A stretch of 64,000 nt of DNA from Colius striatus. Its lineage: Eukaryota; Chordata; Aves; Coliiformes; Coliidae. Positions 47,201 through 56,730 of the stretch are shown piece by piece (the first letter of the stretch is position 1; each line of letters starts with the position of its first letter). The notes under the pieces were generated by a model that was not told where the DNA came from, made no database searches, and saw only the letters and a program-made list of their open reading frames with translations. The position numbers and the translations under genes were made by a program. The stretch spans positions 5,073,501-5,137,500 of the forward strand of contig NC_084767.1 of assembly GCF_028858725.1 (NCBI RefSeq), in the 5' to 3' direction.

Positions 47201-48530
47201 TTCGGGTATAAGCTCTCTCCCTGCTCCTGAATTTGCCCACCCTTCAGTGCTGTACATCAGTGCAGCTGTGAGGCCTGGGGGAAGACTTAAAAAGCTTGCT
47301 TGGCTGTGGCTACACACCATTTTGCCATGTGGGCTACCTGCAAGTCTACAGTGCCCATTACCTGCAGCTTCCAGCATCTCCTGGCCATCTAAACTCCTGA
47401 AGGAAATGAGTTTTTCTTCAATGAAAGATTTGAGAACTTTAAAGAAGATTTTAGGCTAGGTGATTTGCAGGCAGCACACAGAGCAGCAAGGCTGCAGCAG
47501 CACGCAGGTGGAGCAGCAGCTTGTCTCAGCCCATGTCTGGGAGCAGGGCACAGTAAGCAGCCCAGAGTGATCCACAAAATCCCCACTGGTTTCAGCTGGG
47601 AGTAAGTGCACCTGCAGTCCTCACAGGCTCCAAGCAGAGCAAATAGGACTTTCTCCCATGCAGCAGCAGGTTTTGGGGTTGGGATGCACACAGCAGCCTG
47701 GCAATCAGCTGGTGCCATGTGCACTTTGTGAAGCATTTGCAAATGCAAGTTCTGCCATGCCGGAGGAGGTGAGGAAGGGCAATGGGAAGGAGCAATTTCA
47801 TGTTCTTTGGGGAAACAGCCAGGTGAGGACTGCATACAGTGTTAGTCATGTCTGAGACAACTGTAGGGATTAGTAGTGAAGTGTGAAGCCGCAAACCCTG
47901 TGGAGGGGAGAAAAATAATGACAAAGGACACAGAGCAGTTAGGAATGACACCTCACTAGGGTAGTACAACCAACATTGGAAACATCCCCATTCGGCCAAG
48001 GTCATAGAGTGGTAGGGAGCAGGTAACAGGCAGCAAGCTAAAAATGAGCTTGTGCTCTGAAATGGAGGGAATAATTCTAGCTCCTCCCAGCAGGTGCATC
48101 ATGTCAGACAGGACTGAGGCCAATACCATCAGGAAGAGGTTTGTATGATGAATTCTTGTTAAAAGAACTATTGTTTCTCTGGGCATTTAGCCGAGTGCAG
48201 AGTCCTTGCCTGGACAGCAGCTCAGGAGTCTCGCTTGGTTCAAGTAAAATGTGTTTAACAAGTTCTTGAGAGCAATGAGAGCAGCTCAGTAACACCAGCC
48301 TTTGCAGACAACACAGGCAGCAGGATCTCTGCCGTGGGGACACTCTCTGGTGGTGTTTTGTGCCAGCAGCTTCTCAGAATAACGGGACAGAGAAAACAGG
48401 GAAAGGAGCAGCTTTTACAATCGCAAATGTGCTGTCTCCATCCTCCTCTCGCCTCTGCTTCTGAAATGAAGGAGCCTTTTCTTCTCACCTCTTTCTAGGA
48501 TAAACTAAAGCCTAGGACTCGAAGTGGGGA
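44250..48530. other. Intergenic region between PPARGC1B and TRIM-A
   Basis: No gene, recognised repeat or RNA gene was identified. The longest open frame (minus strand, 44286-44954) is low-complexity, Pro/Ser/Cys-rich and has no domain, as expected by chance in GC-rich DNA. No CR1 copy was seen here. Confidence 0.6.
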
Positions 48531-48772
48531 GCAGCCCCGAGCAGAGGCCTCTGCCAGCTGCCGGTGCACTCGAGCACTGAGGGCGGGTAAGAACCTGCGC
48601 AGCGCCGGAGCAGCGCAGAGGAGCGGTGGGCACAGGGCCAGGCGTTAACGAGGGAGGGTCGCCGCATGCTGTTTCGAGAAATGCCTACAAGAGGCTTTGG
48701 ATGAAGCCAGGTCACGCAGAGCGCTGCCGCGGGCCCCGCGATGCGGCCGCTGCCCTCCCGGTTCGGGCGGAG

Positions 48773-48873
48773 GGGGGCCCCGTCCCGCTGGGGGCCCCGT
48801 CCCGCTGGGGACCCCGTCCCGCTGGGGGCCCCGTCCCGCTGGGGCTCCGGGCCGCTGGGGGCCCCGTCCCGCC
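48773..48873. repeat. 17-bp GC-rich minisatellite in TRIM-A promoter
   Basis: Six head-to-tail copies of GGGGGCCCCGTCCCGCT. Five are 17 bp with 0-1 changes; the fifth is a 16-bp diverged unit. The repeated G and C runs could form G-quadruplex or hairpin structures. The array ends 128 bp before the ATG. Confidence 0.93.
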
Positions 48874-48964
48874 ACGGCCGCGCTTCCGCCGGGGTGGCAG
48901 GGCCGGGATGAGCCTGCGGGCGGGGCGGGACGCGGCTGCTCCACGTACACAGAGCCGCTGCTGC

Positions 48965-48980
48965 TTTCGGTTTCCTTTTC
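48965..48980. promoter_or_regulatory. Triple TTTC element (ISRE/IRF-type site)
   Basis: TTTC-GG-TTTC-CT-TTTC, which on the minus strand reads GAAA-NN-GAAA-NN-GAAA. This is exactly the 6-bp periodicity bound by IRF family factors and ISGF3. It lies 21 bp before the TRIM-A start codon in CpG-rich DNA. Interferon response is an inference; the same pyrimidine run could instead serve a splice acceptor. Confidence 0.55.
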
Positions 48981-49001
48981 CGCTGCACTCCCGCAGGCGC
49001 C

Positions 49002-49631
49002 ATGGCCGAGCCGGTCTCTGTGGCGGGGCTGGAGGAGGACTTGACCTGTGCCATCTGCCTGAGCATTTACAGCGACCCCGTGACCCTGAGCTGCGGCCAC
49101 AGCTTCTGCAAGGAGTGCATCCAGAGCTGCCTCAAGCAGTGCCCACAGAGCCCCTTCAGCTGCCCGCTCTGCCATGGCCAGGCAGACGCCACCGTGCAGC
49201 TGCAGCCCAACATCCAGCTCCGCAGCATCGCCCAGAAGTTTTTGGATGCTCCTGCCCCTCCAGAGGAGGCAAAGCGTGAGGTACCGTGCAAAGAGGAAGG
49301 GGAAAGTTCGGGCCAGGAAGACAAGGTGATCCGCTGTGATTTCTGCCTTCAAGATCCTGAGCCAGCCATGAAGACGTGCCTGAGCTGCGAGGCCTCCCTG
49401 TGCCAAGCCCACCTGAGCAGGCACACCAAGAAGAGCACCTGGAAGGACCATGTCCTGGTGGAGCCCTGCAACACCCAGGCTTTGGCCGAGAGGAAATGCA
49501 GCAAGCATGGCAAAGTGCTGGAGTGCTTCTGCAAGACGGACTCTCTCTGCCTCTGCATGCTGTGCTGTGTCATGGGCTCCCACAAGAACCACGAGATTGT
49601 CACTTTGGAGGAGGCTTTCGACCAAGCGCAG
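49002..49631 (+). CDS. TRIM-A exon 1 (RING and both B-boxes)
   Basis: 210 codons ending GCGCAG|GTAAGA, phase 0. All eight RING zinc ligands and all sixteen B-box positions are intact, so the E3 module should be functional. A single exon holding RING plus both B-boxes is typical of TRIM25-like genes. Confidence 0.95.
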
Positions 49632-52600
49632 GTAAGAGGCTGCCAGGGCAGAGGGCCTGGGCGCAGATTGCATTAGGAACACCACGGAGGTGAGTGGCAC
49701 GGAGAGCTGCTTGCAGCACAGGGATGAAACAGGTCCAGAGTTTCAGACCTGCAGACTCTGGATGGGCTTAAGTCTCCATCTTGGGATACTGGGCTTTTAT
49801 TCCTGCTTTTGCCACATTCCCTCTGGGCTCGCCCCTCAGGATTTAAAACAAGATGTTACCAAATACTTTCTTTCCTTCCTGGGGTGCCAGACTGGTGGGA
49901 CAGAGTGCTTGTGGCTATACTTTTAGCCCTCAGTGCACTTTCCAGCCAGAAGATCAGCCTGAGCTGCATTTATTCAAAGGAAATTAACGACAGAGTAACC
50001 AAAAGGGAGCTATCAGCTCTGGAAGTAGTTTTATATGTGATTTAAAAGCATGAGCAGTTTTCAGTTTCAAAATGTATTTCCCCTGCTTGTAATTGTGGTG
50101 TTTGTTCATGGATAAAATCTTCCAGTAAACCTTTATGTATTGATTTTGTCGTGAGAGCTTGCAGTGAACAAACTTTTTGCAGGTCTTGCTTAACCCACTC
50201 CATTAAATTGCTGGTCTCATGCACATGTGTCAGTCCTATCCTCATATTTTTTAGACGCTTCTTCCTGAAACTCTACAAGAAGTGAGAACATATGAAACTG
50301 CACTGAAGGAAACCATGACAAAACTGCTGCAACAAGAGGAGAAAGTAAAGGTTTGTTTGAAGGTTCCATATCTTTTCAGGGATGGTTGCATGCTGGTGGC
50401 CGATAAGGTTTTGTTTTGTGCTTTCCCAGATGATGGGTTACAAAGCTTTTGAGTTCCTGGGTGGTTTCTCAGATATTTTCTAGGTTTCTTCTTTGAGGGA
50501 ACAATTTTCTCACCAGTCTGGGAAGTACATTCTTAGTGTTCAAAGGACCTTTGAGCTTGAAAGGTACTGCAAAGTCCATGTCTCCTGATGAGTGGGTGGT
50601 GGTTAGCTTTTTTGTCTGAACAACCTTTTGCACTTTGCAGACTCTGCGATATTTGTGGAAAAGATACAGACCATGTTACAGTGATTTTATTCCTCTTTAC
50701 AACTAGAAATTCCTATGGCTCTGAGAAGTTGGTAGGAACGAGGTTAAAAGATTGCCCCAAATTGTCTGCTTTTTGCTCCCAGGTGCAAATGCCTATTTAA
50801 AAGCTCTGAAGGAGCAGGGAAATGAACACAGCTCTCCAAATCCCAGTTCATTCTGCCTAGGCAGAATTGTCACTTGCCTTCCTCCAGCAGTAAAAGCCAT
50901 GGGACTAGAAGTCCTGGTCCTGGGCAAAGGAAATGTTCCCTTCTAGTCTGAAGACAAAACCGTACCCGTTGGCAGCGTCCTGGCTGGCAGTGTAGCTGCT
51001 TTCAAACAGTGAAGGACACTTGGTGGAGGCAGTAAGCAGAGAAACTGGTTTTCCTCACCCATCCTTAAAAGGACCAGAGACAATGTGTCCATAGAAAAAT
51101 ATCTGTGCAGAGGAAGGAAATATATGAAAATTGAGAGCCTTCATCAAGCATTGTGCATTCCATCTTTTTCTGGTCAGATGCTGGGGAATGCCACTTAGGA
51201 CACTCTGCTGTCAGAGAGGCATCTTGGTTTGATGTCATATGGAGAGGCACTAAGCCAGTAGTTACTTCTGTGAGCCCAGAAAAGGCCAGGCTCTTTTTTG
51301 AGTGGGAGTTAGTGTGGAAAATGCAGTCCCTAACAGCTTTGAAAGTGTTTTCTTAATAGACTAAGGAGACCTGGCAGAAGAGTCAGCTTGGCAAGCTCTT
51401 TGGAGAGATGTGTATGCAGCTAAGTTACACAGAAGAAAAGGTCCTAAAAACTCTCAGGGACAGCGAGGAGCAACAGCTTTCTCAGATTCAGTCACAGATA
51501 CTAAAATACAAAGATGAGAAGGATGCAGTCATCTGTGATATACGGAAGCTGGAGGCTCTGAAAGATCAGAAGGATCTACTTCTTTTTGTCAAGGTACAAT
51601 GTTTTGTCAGCATCTCTCTTCCCAGAGATACTCAGCTCTTGGGCTGGCCTTTGCCTGCACTATACTAAATTGACTTTCAAAATGTCTTTTACAGACTTTT
51701 ACAGAAATTCAGGCCAGGTAAGCTCGTCCCACGGTGATCTGCTCTTGCATTACATGTTGCTTCAGGTGACTGTGGTCTGCTAGCCAAGCCTGCATGCACT
51801 GCTGGCCCACAGCTCCCTGGGCTCATCCTGGCCACCCCTTGGGCTTGCTGACTGCATGCTGGGCCTGGCTTTGCCAGAGACCTGGAGAAAGCCCCAAATA
51901 CTAACAGAGGTCATGTGTGACTCTTCATGTACAACATGGCTTCTTCTTCTGTACATGTGTTCTCCAGACCCATTCTGAGGGCAGTTCCTGAATGTTCAGG
52001 TACCTGGGTGGGCATGCAAAGAAAGGATGAGTTTAGGGATCCTGAATCATCCTCGATTTGCGTTGCCTTCTGCTTGTAAGAAGTAAATGTGGAAGGAGGG
52101 AAAACACTCAGTGAAGTCGTGAGTCTGCAGACTTCATGGCTGTTCTTCAGTGCCTGCCCAGCACTGATCCTCCACCACAGCCTGGAGACTTGTACTGTCC
52201 ATGGAGTGAGCTTCATCCTAATGATCTTGAACAGATTTGGGGTTTTGGGAAAAGACTGGTCAGAGCAGGAGTCCCTGGGAAAGGTGCAGAGGGAGAAAAG
52301 GATAGAATTGGTTTTCTATATCTCCCACTGAGGCTGAATGGTGATCAGGGATGGGCTGGGTGATGGTTTGTTTCCTGATGACTTGCTGCTCTTCTGATGT
52401 CCTTCTGTGTGTTTTAGGAAGCGCAAGCTAGATCCTAACGAGGGTGATATAAAACTGCCAACACCACCTATTGTTTTGAACAAATTAACAAGGGGAGCTA
52501 CTCTAAGGCTTTTCCGGCAGTTCCACTCAGACATGCAGTTCTTATTTCAAACACCACCTGGTAAGTGGTCATTTCACTCCATGACAAGCAAGACAACATA

Positions 52601-54477
52601 TTTAAGAAAGGACTGTAATGAGACACCCAGCACACCAAGTACCCCTGGAAGAACTGGCAGTTAACATGTATGAATATTTTCATGTATGAGGATATGAAGG
52701 GGTGCTTGTCCTGGCCTTCAGCACCTTGGGACATGCCTTGAATACATCTGTTAAAATGGACTCCAGAGGTGTGGAGTTTTCTAGAAGAAAAAGTATTGCT
52801 ATTCTCTTCTCATATCCTCCCTGAGAACTTCTAGATCTTCCAGAAGAATTCTCTGGGAGAATTAAGAGAATAGCAATACTTCTTCTGTCTGTAGCCTGAC
52901 TTTGATCCCCTGTAGGACAGGGAGAGTTGAGAACTCATCACAGCAGCAGCAGGTGGATTTTGTCTTGTGATGTAAATGATTTACTCTTTCAGTAATTCTA
53001 CTCTTTTGCAATGTTTTGTGAGATCAACCTGCAGTCCCAGTGCTGTGCATGGTGGGATGCTTGTCCAACTGCATTGAAAAAATAAGGTTCCCTTATTACT
53101 GCTGTCTTGATGGTGCTTGAGCCTTTGCTCAAGTGAGAGACAGCTGAGGTGAGGAGGCTCTGCCCAGGGTGTGCGTCACACTGTGTGACGTGCCCACCTA
53201 ACTGGCTGCCATCCCTGCAGCCCTGGGTACACTGAGAAGCTCACTGTGCTCATGGCTGCCTCTGAGCTCAGTCTGCACCATCCCTGTAAGCATAGTCTAG
53301 ACTTATTCTCTCAGATCCAGGCTTTCCCAGTTACACCATCTGAGCAATTTGAGTTGGTTGCCCAAGTCTGACGTGATGTTGGTCTCCTGAAGGAGTCGCT
53401 TCCAGAGCAGAAAGTGCCACAAATGTTGAAAGGCATCATGTGCAAGAGAAGGTCTGAATAAAAACATTCTGCAAGTTCCTGAGTGTACAATTACCTTCTT
53501 CTGACTGGTCACGCTAAGAAGTTGTAGGGAGTAACTTGAAATGATCCTAAGCAAATAAGCATTTATAAAATGGCTGTGCTGCTCCTCACACATTTCTTGT
53601 ACGTGGCTATTAATCTGGGAAGCTTTAAAAAATGCCTAATGAAGCTCTGCAGGACAGTGATGGAGAGTGAAGATCTAAGGGTTGCTGTAGTTGGAAATAA
53701 AAAGCAAAATGACACTTTAAAATTGTGAAAGGCAGGCATTGGAATATAATATCAACCCCCTTTAGAATTACATAGGAGCACCTAAGAGAGGTGCAGAAGG
53801 TGTTCGGAGTTAATGTCTATTTTTAATGACTTGGGTGGCTTGGACTTGGATAGGATGACTTGGATTGGGAAATCTAGGCTTCAGCAATGCAAATCTGCAG
53901 TTATCTGTTAATCATAATGTGTTGTTTTTTTCTTTCTATAGTTCATGAACATTTGACTTATCAAGAGGATTTGTGTAGTCCTGTTCCCAATGTAATCCCT
54001 GCACCCTCGCATCTATCATTTGGGTTCTCAAGTAACAAAATCCCTGCATCCCCACAACCTTTATATGGATTATCATTCACACGCAATGCCACCCCCTATA
54101 CAAAGAGAGAACACAAGAGCCATCAGAGCTTCTCAACAGGCTGTCACTTCTGGGAGGTGGACACCAGCAACGCGAGGCAGTGGGAGCTCGGAATCTGTCA
54201 GAACAACTTTCTGTGCTACCTGCAAATGTCTCATAATAGTTACCTCTGTCTATTCCTAGCTGGAACCAAGATCACAGAGAAGCACTTTCCTACAGCTCTC
54301 AAAGTGGTCAGGGTAGAGCTAGACTGCAGAAGAAATATACTGTCATTTTATGACGTGTCTGAAAGGTGTGAAGATCCTGCTGACGGCCTCAAGCTTATAG
54401 AGTCAATAAGCATCCCTTCAAACTATCCTGCCAGAGCTTTTTTCAGCATGTCTGATGGCAATTTGAAGCTCCTGTAG
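49002..54477 (+). CDS. TRIM-A: RING / B-box1 / B-box2 / coiled-coil / SPRY-like E3 ubiquitin ligase
   Basis: Spliced CDS 49002-49631, 50255-50350, 51360-51593, 51695-51717, 52418-52560, 53942-54477: 554 codons, 553 aa, GT-AG throughout. RING C3HC4: C16, C19, C31, H33, C36, C39, C54, C57. B-box 1: C112, C115, C126, C129, C134, H137, H141, H150. B-box 2: C166, H169, C177, D180, C185, C188, H194, H197. Coiled coil about 211-330; SPRY-like end with WEVD at 446 and WELGIC at 456. TRIM proteins are RING E3 ligases that dimerise through the coiled coil; many of the TRIM25 class act in cytoplasmic antiviral signalling. The 96/234/23-bp exon series and tandem B-boxes resemble TRIM25 and finTRIM-type genes, but I cannot name an ortholog. 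The start is the first ATG of the RING frame, in good context (GCCATGG). It has a tandem paralog 1.6 kb downstream. Substrate and antiviral role are not shown by the sequence. Confidence 0.9.
50255..50350 (+). CDS. TRIM-A exon 2 (coiled coil, 96 bp)
   Basis: 32 codons, phase 0 at both ends, between tttttag and gtttgt. It encodes TLQEVRTYETALKETMTKLL, the first coiled-coil segment. 96 bp is the characteristic length of this TRIM exon. Confidence 0.92.
51360..51593 (+). CDS. TRIM-A exon 3 (coiled coil, 234 bp)
   Basis: 78 codons, phase 0 at both ends, between cttaatag and gtacaa. The product is rich in Glu, Lys, Gln and Leu with heptad spacing (for example QLSQIQSQILKYKDEKDAV) and ends LLLFVK. 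It is the main dimerisation coiled coil. Confidence 0.93.
51695..51717 (+). CDS. TRIM-A exon 4 (23-bp microexon)
   Basis: Encodes TFTEIQA plus two bases of Arg, between ttttacag and gtaagc. A 23-bp exon here is a hallmark of the TRIM class and matches TRIM-B. Confidence 0.88.
52418..52560 (+). CDS. TRIM-A exon 5 (linker)
   Basis: 143 bp between tgttttag and gtaagt. It encodes a basic start RKRKLDPNEGDIKLPTPP and then ATLRLFRQFHSDMQFLFQ. It links coiled coil to SPRY, with phase 2 entry and phase 1 exit. The basic RKRK could act as a nuclear signal (speculative). Confidence 0.88.
52783..52886 (+). other. Long near-perfect hairpin in TRIM-A intron 5
   Basis: An inverted repeat of about 104 nt with roughly 38 base pairs. 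The core is a perfect 16-bp stem pairing 52793-52808 (GTATTGCTATTCTCTT) with 52864-52879. It is extended outward by 7 bp after a 3-nt bulge and inward by three 5-bp helices to a 9-nt loop. It could be a miRNA-like precursor or a foldback/MITE-type repeat; no known family was recognised. It sits on the sense strand of the host intron. Confidence 0.75.
53942..54477 (+). CDS. TRIM-A exon 6 (SPRY-like domain, stop)
   Basis: 536 bp ending at TAG 54475-54477. It encodes a B30.2/SPRY-like domain: FSTGCHFWEVDTS, RQWELGIC, LKVVRVELDCRRNILSFYDV and a final PARAFFSMSDGNLKLL. The N-terminal PRY part lacks the usual LDPDTA-type motif, and the central Trp-rich strand is replaced by YLCLFL, so it is a divergent member of the family. 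Confidence 0.9.
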
Positions 54478-54752
54478 TGATGTGGGGACAACGTGCTGGT
54501 TTCTATTTCCAGGCCTGTGTGTTGGGACTGCTGCTGTGAGGAGGCTGTGCTGAGCTGGCATATTAGAAATTGGATTTGGGGGATGCTGTGGTGGCTCATC
54601 CCTGTCATATACCTCTGTGGAGTATATCACAGCCCACTGCCACTGACTGCAAGAGCTCCTGTCTTATTTGTTCTGTTAATCATGATGGAAATACTTTTAA
54701 GTTGCACTGTCTTTTTCCTCAGCTGGATGAGATGCTATGTTGACTGCATGTT

Positions 54753-54758
54753 ATTAAA
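54753..54758 (+). terminator. Polyadenylation signal ATTAAA (TRIM-A)
   Basis: The common variant ATTAAA, 276 bp after the TRIM-A stop, followed by a GTTTGCAAAA stretch. It gives TRIM-A a short 3' UTR ending at about 54775. Confidence 0.65.
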
Positions 54759-54779
54759 GTAATTGAGTTTGCAAAACTA

Positions 54780-56040
54780 AATGGCTGTTAGTTTATAAAA
54801 AACAATTGACAGCACTACATTAACTGCTATAGAACTAAGCAGCAGTGATGACAATCTTTGCTCCCATGCCTCAGCTTTTGCTTCTGCCCTCCCCTCCTTC
54901 ATCTGACCCACACAACTGAAGCCAACCAGTGCAGAAGCAAAGCTGTGGGAGGAGGGTAGGGACTGGGTGGTAAGACCCCCATATGCCCTTGCTCTCTGCT
55001 ACTGTCAGACCCTGTGAGCTCTCTCTTAGATCACTTTCCTCCTTGCCTCAACTTTAATTTCCTCCTCACCTATTCAAAAAAACCAAACCCTCACAGCAAA
55101 GGGAGTAATAAAGAGGAAGCCTCCTGTGCCTTTAGTCTGTGCCACGTGGGGCCTGGGTTAGTTTGTTCTTATGACTGTCCAAACACCTTGGAAACGAAGA
55201 GGTGATATTCCTGCCTGGGATTCTGCTGCCCTCAGACAGAGGTAGGGTATTTGCATGAAGAGGTCCAGGCAGGAGCTTTTCACCCCAGAAGGGACGGTGA
55301 AGGATCAGTAAAGGCACTAGTTTTGCTTATACTAAAAGAAAGCCTTGTTCAGTCTTAGAAGAAAGCAGCTACATTTTGTCTTTTGCATTTCATACACTAC
55401 AATCATGTGGAACACTGTGGGGGTAGAGTTGAGTCTCTGAGCTGCAACCACCCTGGCTGCTGCTCCATCTGGTCTTTGGAGTACAAGGTAAGCAGTGCTC
55501 ATGGCAGGGGCCAGGGAGATTCTGTCCTGGAGTGTCTTTCCCAGCCCTTGTTTCCCTGACAGCCAGCTGCAGGCAGCAGACCAGCCTCAACAAGCCCCAG
55601 TAAAACTTTCCACCTTATCTTTATTTTAGGGGAAAATGCTTTAGGGAAGCATCTGTAACTGTTGTGGAGAAGAACCAGACAAAGCAGAGGGAATGCCTGG
55701 CTTACCCCTGCCAGGCTCATACTCTTCTTGTCTTGGGCTTATCTTTAATTCACTGGTTCTGGCGTGGGCTGGAGGGTTTCTCTGGAAGGCAGAGGGCTGT
55801 AGGAGAACAATCCACCTCATGCCTTCCCCAACACCTCCTGCTCCCATGAGCATGCTGGGGACTCACACATGGAGATGTGTTGCTGCCCGAGGCTGAGGGA
55901 AATAACTGAAAGCAGCTGCCAGGGCTCACAAGAACCATTTGTAGGTGGAGCCTGGGCTGGGGAGTGTTATCTCTGCTGGCCTGGTGCAGGGCAGGGAGGA
56001 AGGACCTGCAGCCTCCCTCCGGGCTGGGTCTCCACCCAGG
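54780..56040. other. Intergenic region between TRIM-A and TRIM-B
   Basis: About 1.3 kb without a recognisable gene or repeat. Open frames are under 75 codons. The distal part presumably holds the TRIM-B promoter, which is much less CpG-rich than that of TRIM-A. Confidence 0.6.
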
Positions 56041-56064
56041 ACGCTACGTCAGGGATGCAATTTT

Positions 56065-56077
56065 AGTTTCGTTTCTC
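56065..56077. promoter_or_regulatory. Imperfect ISRE-like motif upstream of TRIM-B
   Basis: AGTTTCGTTTCTC, 33 bp before the TRIM-B ATG. The two TTTC cores are 5 bp apart instead of the 6 bp of a true ISRE, so this is a weak match. It is noted because TRIM-A has a perfectly spaced element in the equivalent place. Confidence 0.25.
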
Positions 56078-56109
56078 GAAGACTGCTTGACACTGCCATT
56101 TCTGCAGCC

Positions 56110-56730
56110 ATGGCAAACGCTAGGGAAGAATTGGGAAGGGGTGCTGGCCTGGAGGACGAACTCAGCTGTCCCATCTGCCTGTCTCTGTACAAGAACCCGG
56201 TGTCGCTGAGCTGCGGTCACAGCTTCTGCAAGCTCTGCATCCAGAAGGCTCTCGGGGCCCAACAGCAATCCAAGACCCCGTACTTCTGTCCCATGTGTAA
56301 GCTCCAGCTGGGGCCTGTCCTCGAGCTGCAGAAGAATTTCAAGCTGTGCAGCATTGTGGAGGCATTTCTGGCTACCACTTCCAAAGGACAGCAGGGTGAG
56401 GGCTCTGCAGAGGGGAAGAAGGAGGTGGTTCCCTGTGACTACTGCCTGGATCAGTCCCAGCCAGCTGTGAAAACCTGCCTCAACTGCAACGCGTCTCTGT
56501 GCGAGGCCCACCTGAGCAAACACAATGCCAAGGCTCCCCAGCAGGACCACGTCCTGGTGGAGGTGGGCTCAGGCAGGAGTGCGGAGGGGAGGTGGTGCCA
56601 GGAGCACAGCAGGCCGCTGGAGTGCTACTGCCAGAACGAGGAGCAGTTTATCTGCATGCTCTGCTCCATTGCGGGCTGCCACAAGGGCCACGACATCATC
56701 ACTCTGAAGGAGGCACATGAGAAACAGCTG
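56110..56730 (+). CDS. TRIM-B exon 1 (RING and both B-boxes)
   Basis: 207 codons ending GAAACAGCTG|GTAAGG, phase 0. All zinc ligands are intact, with Glu177 in place of the Asp in B-box 2. ATG context is GCCATGG. The frame is open upstream to 55945, but the RING spacing and the paralog's start favour this ATG. Confidence 0.93.

Larger units (their letters stand above)
48531..49001 (+). promoter_or_regulatory. CpG-rich promoter/5' region of TRIM-A
   Basis: CpG dinucleotides rise sharply from about 48.53 kb to the TRIM-A start codon, unlike the sequence on either side, which marks a CpG-island promoter. It contains the 17-bp minisatellite and the triple TTTC element. No TATA box is evident and the transcription start cannot be placed. 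The tract ending cactcccgcag, just before the ATG, also resembles a splice acceptor, so a 5' non-coding exon is possible. Confidence 0.6.

Noticed and set aside
56065-56077. TTTC pair upstream of TRIM-B as a true ISRE
   Set aside because: Half-site spacing is 5 bp, not 6; kept only as a low-confidence motif.
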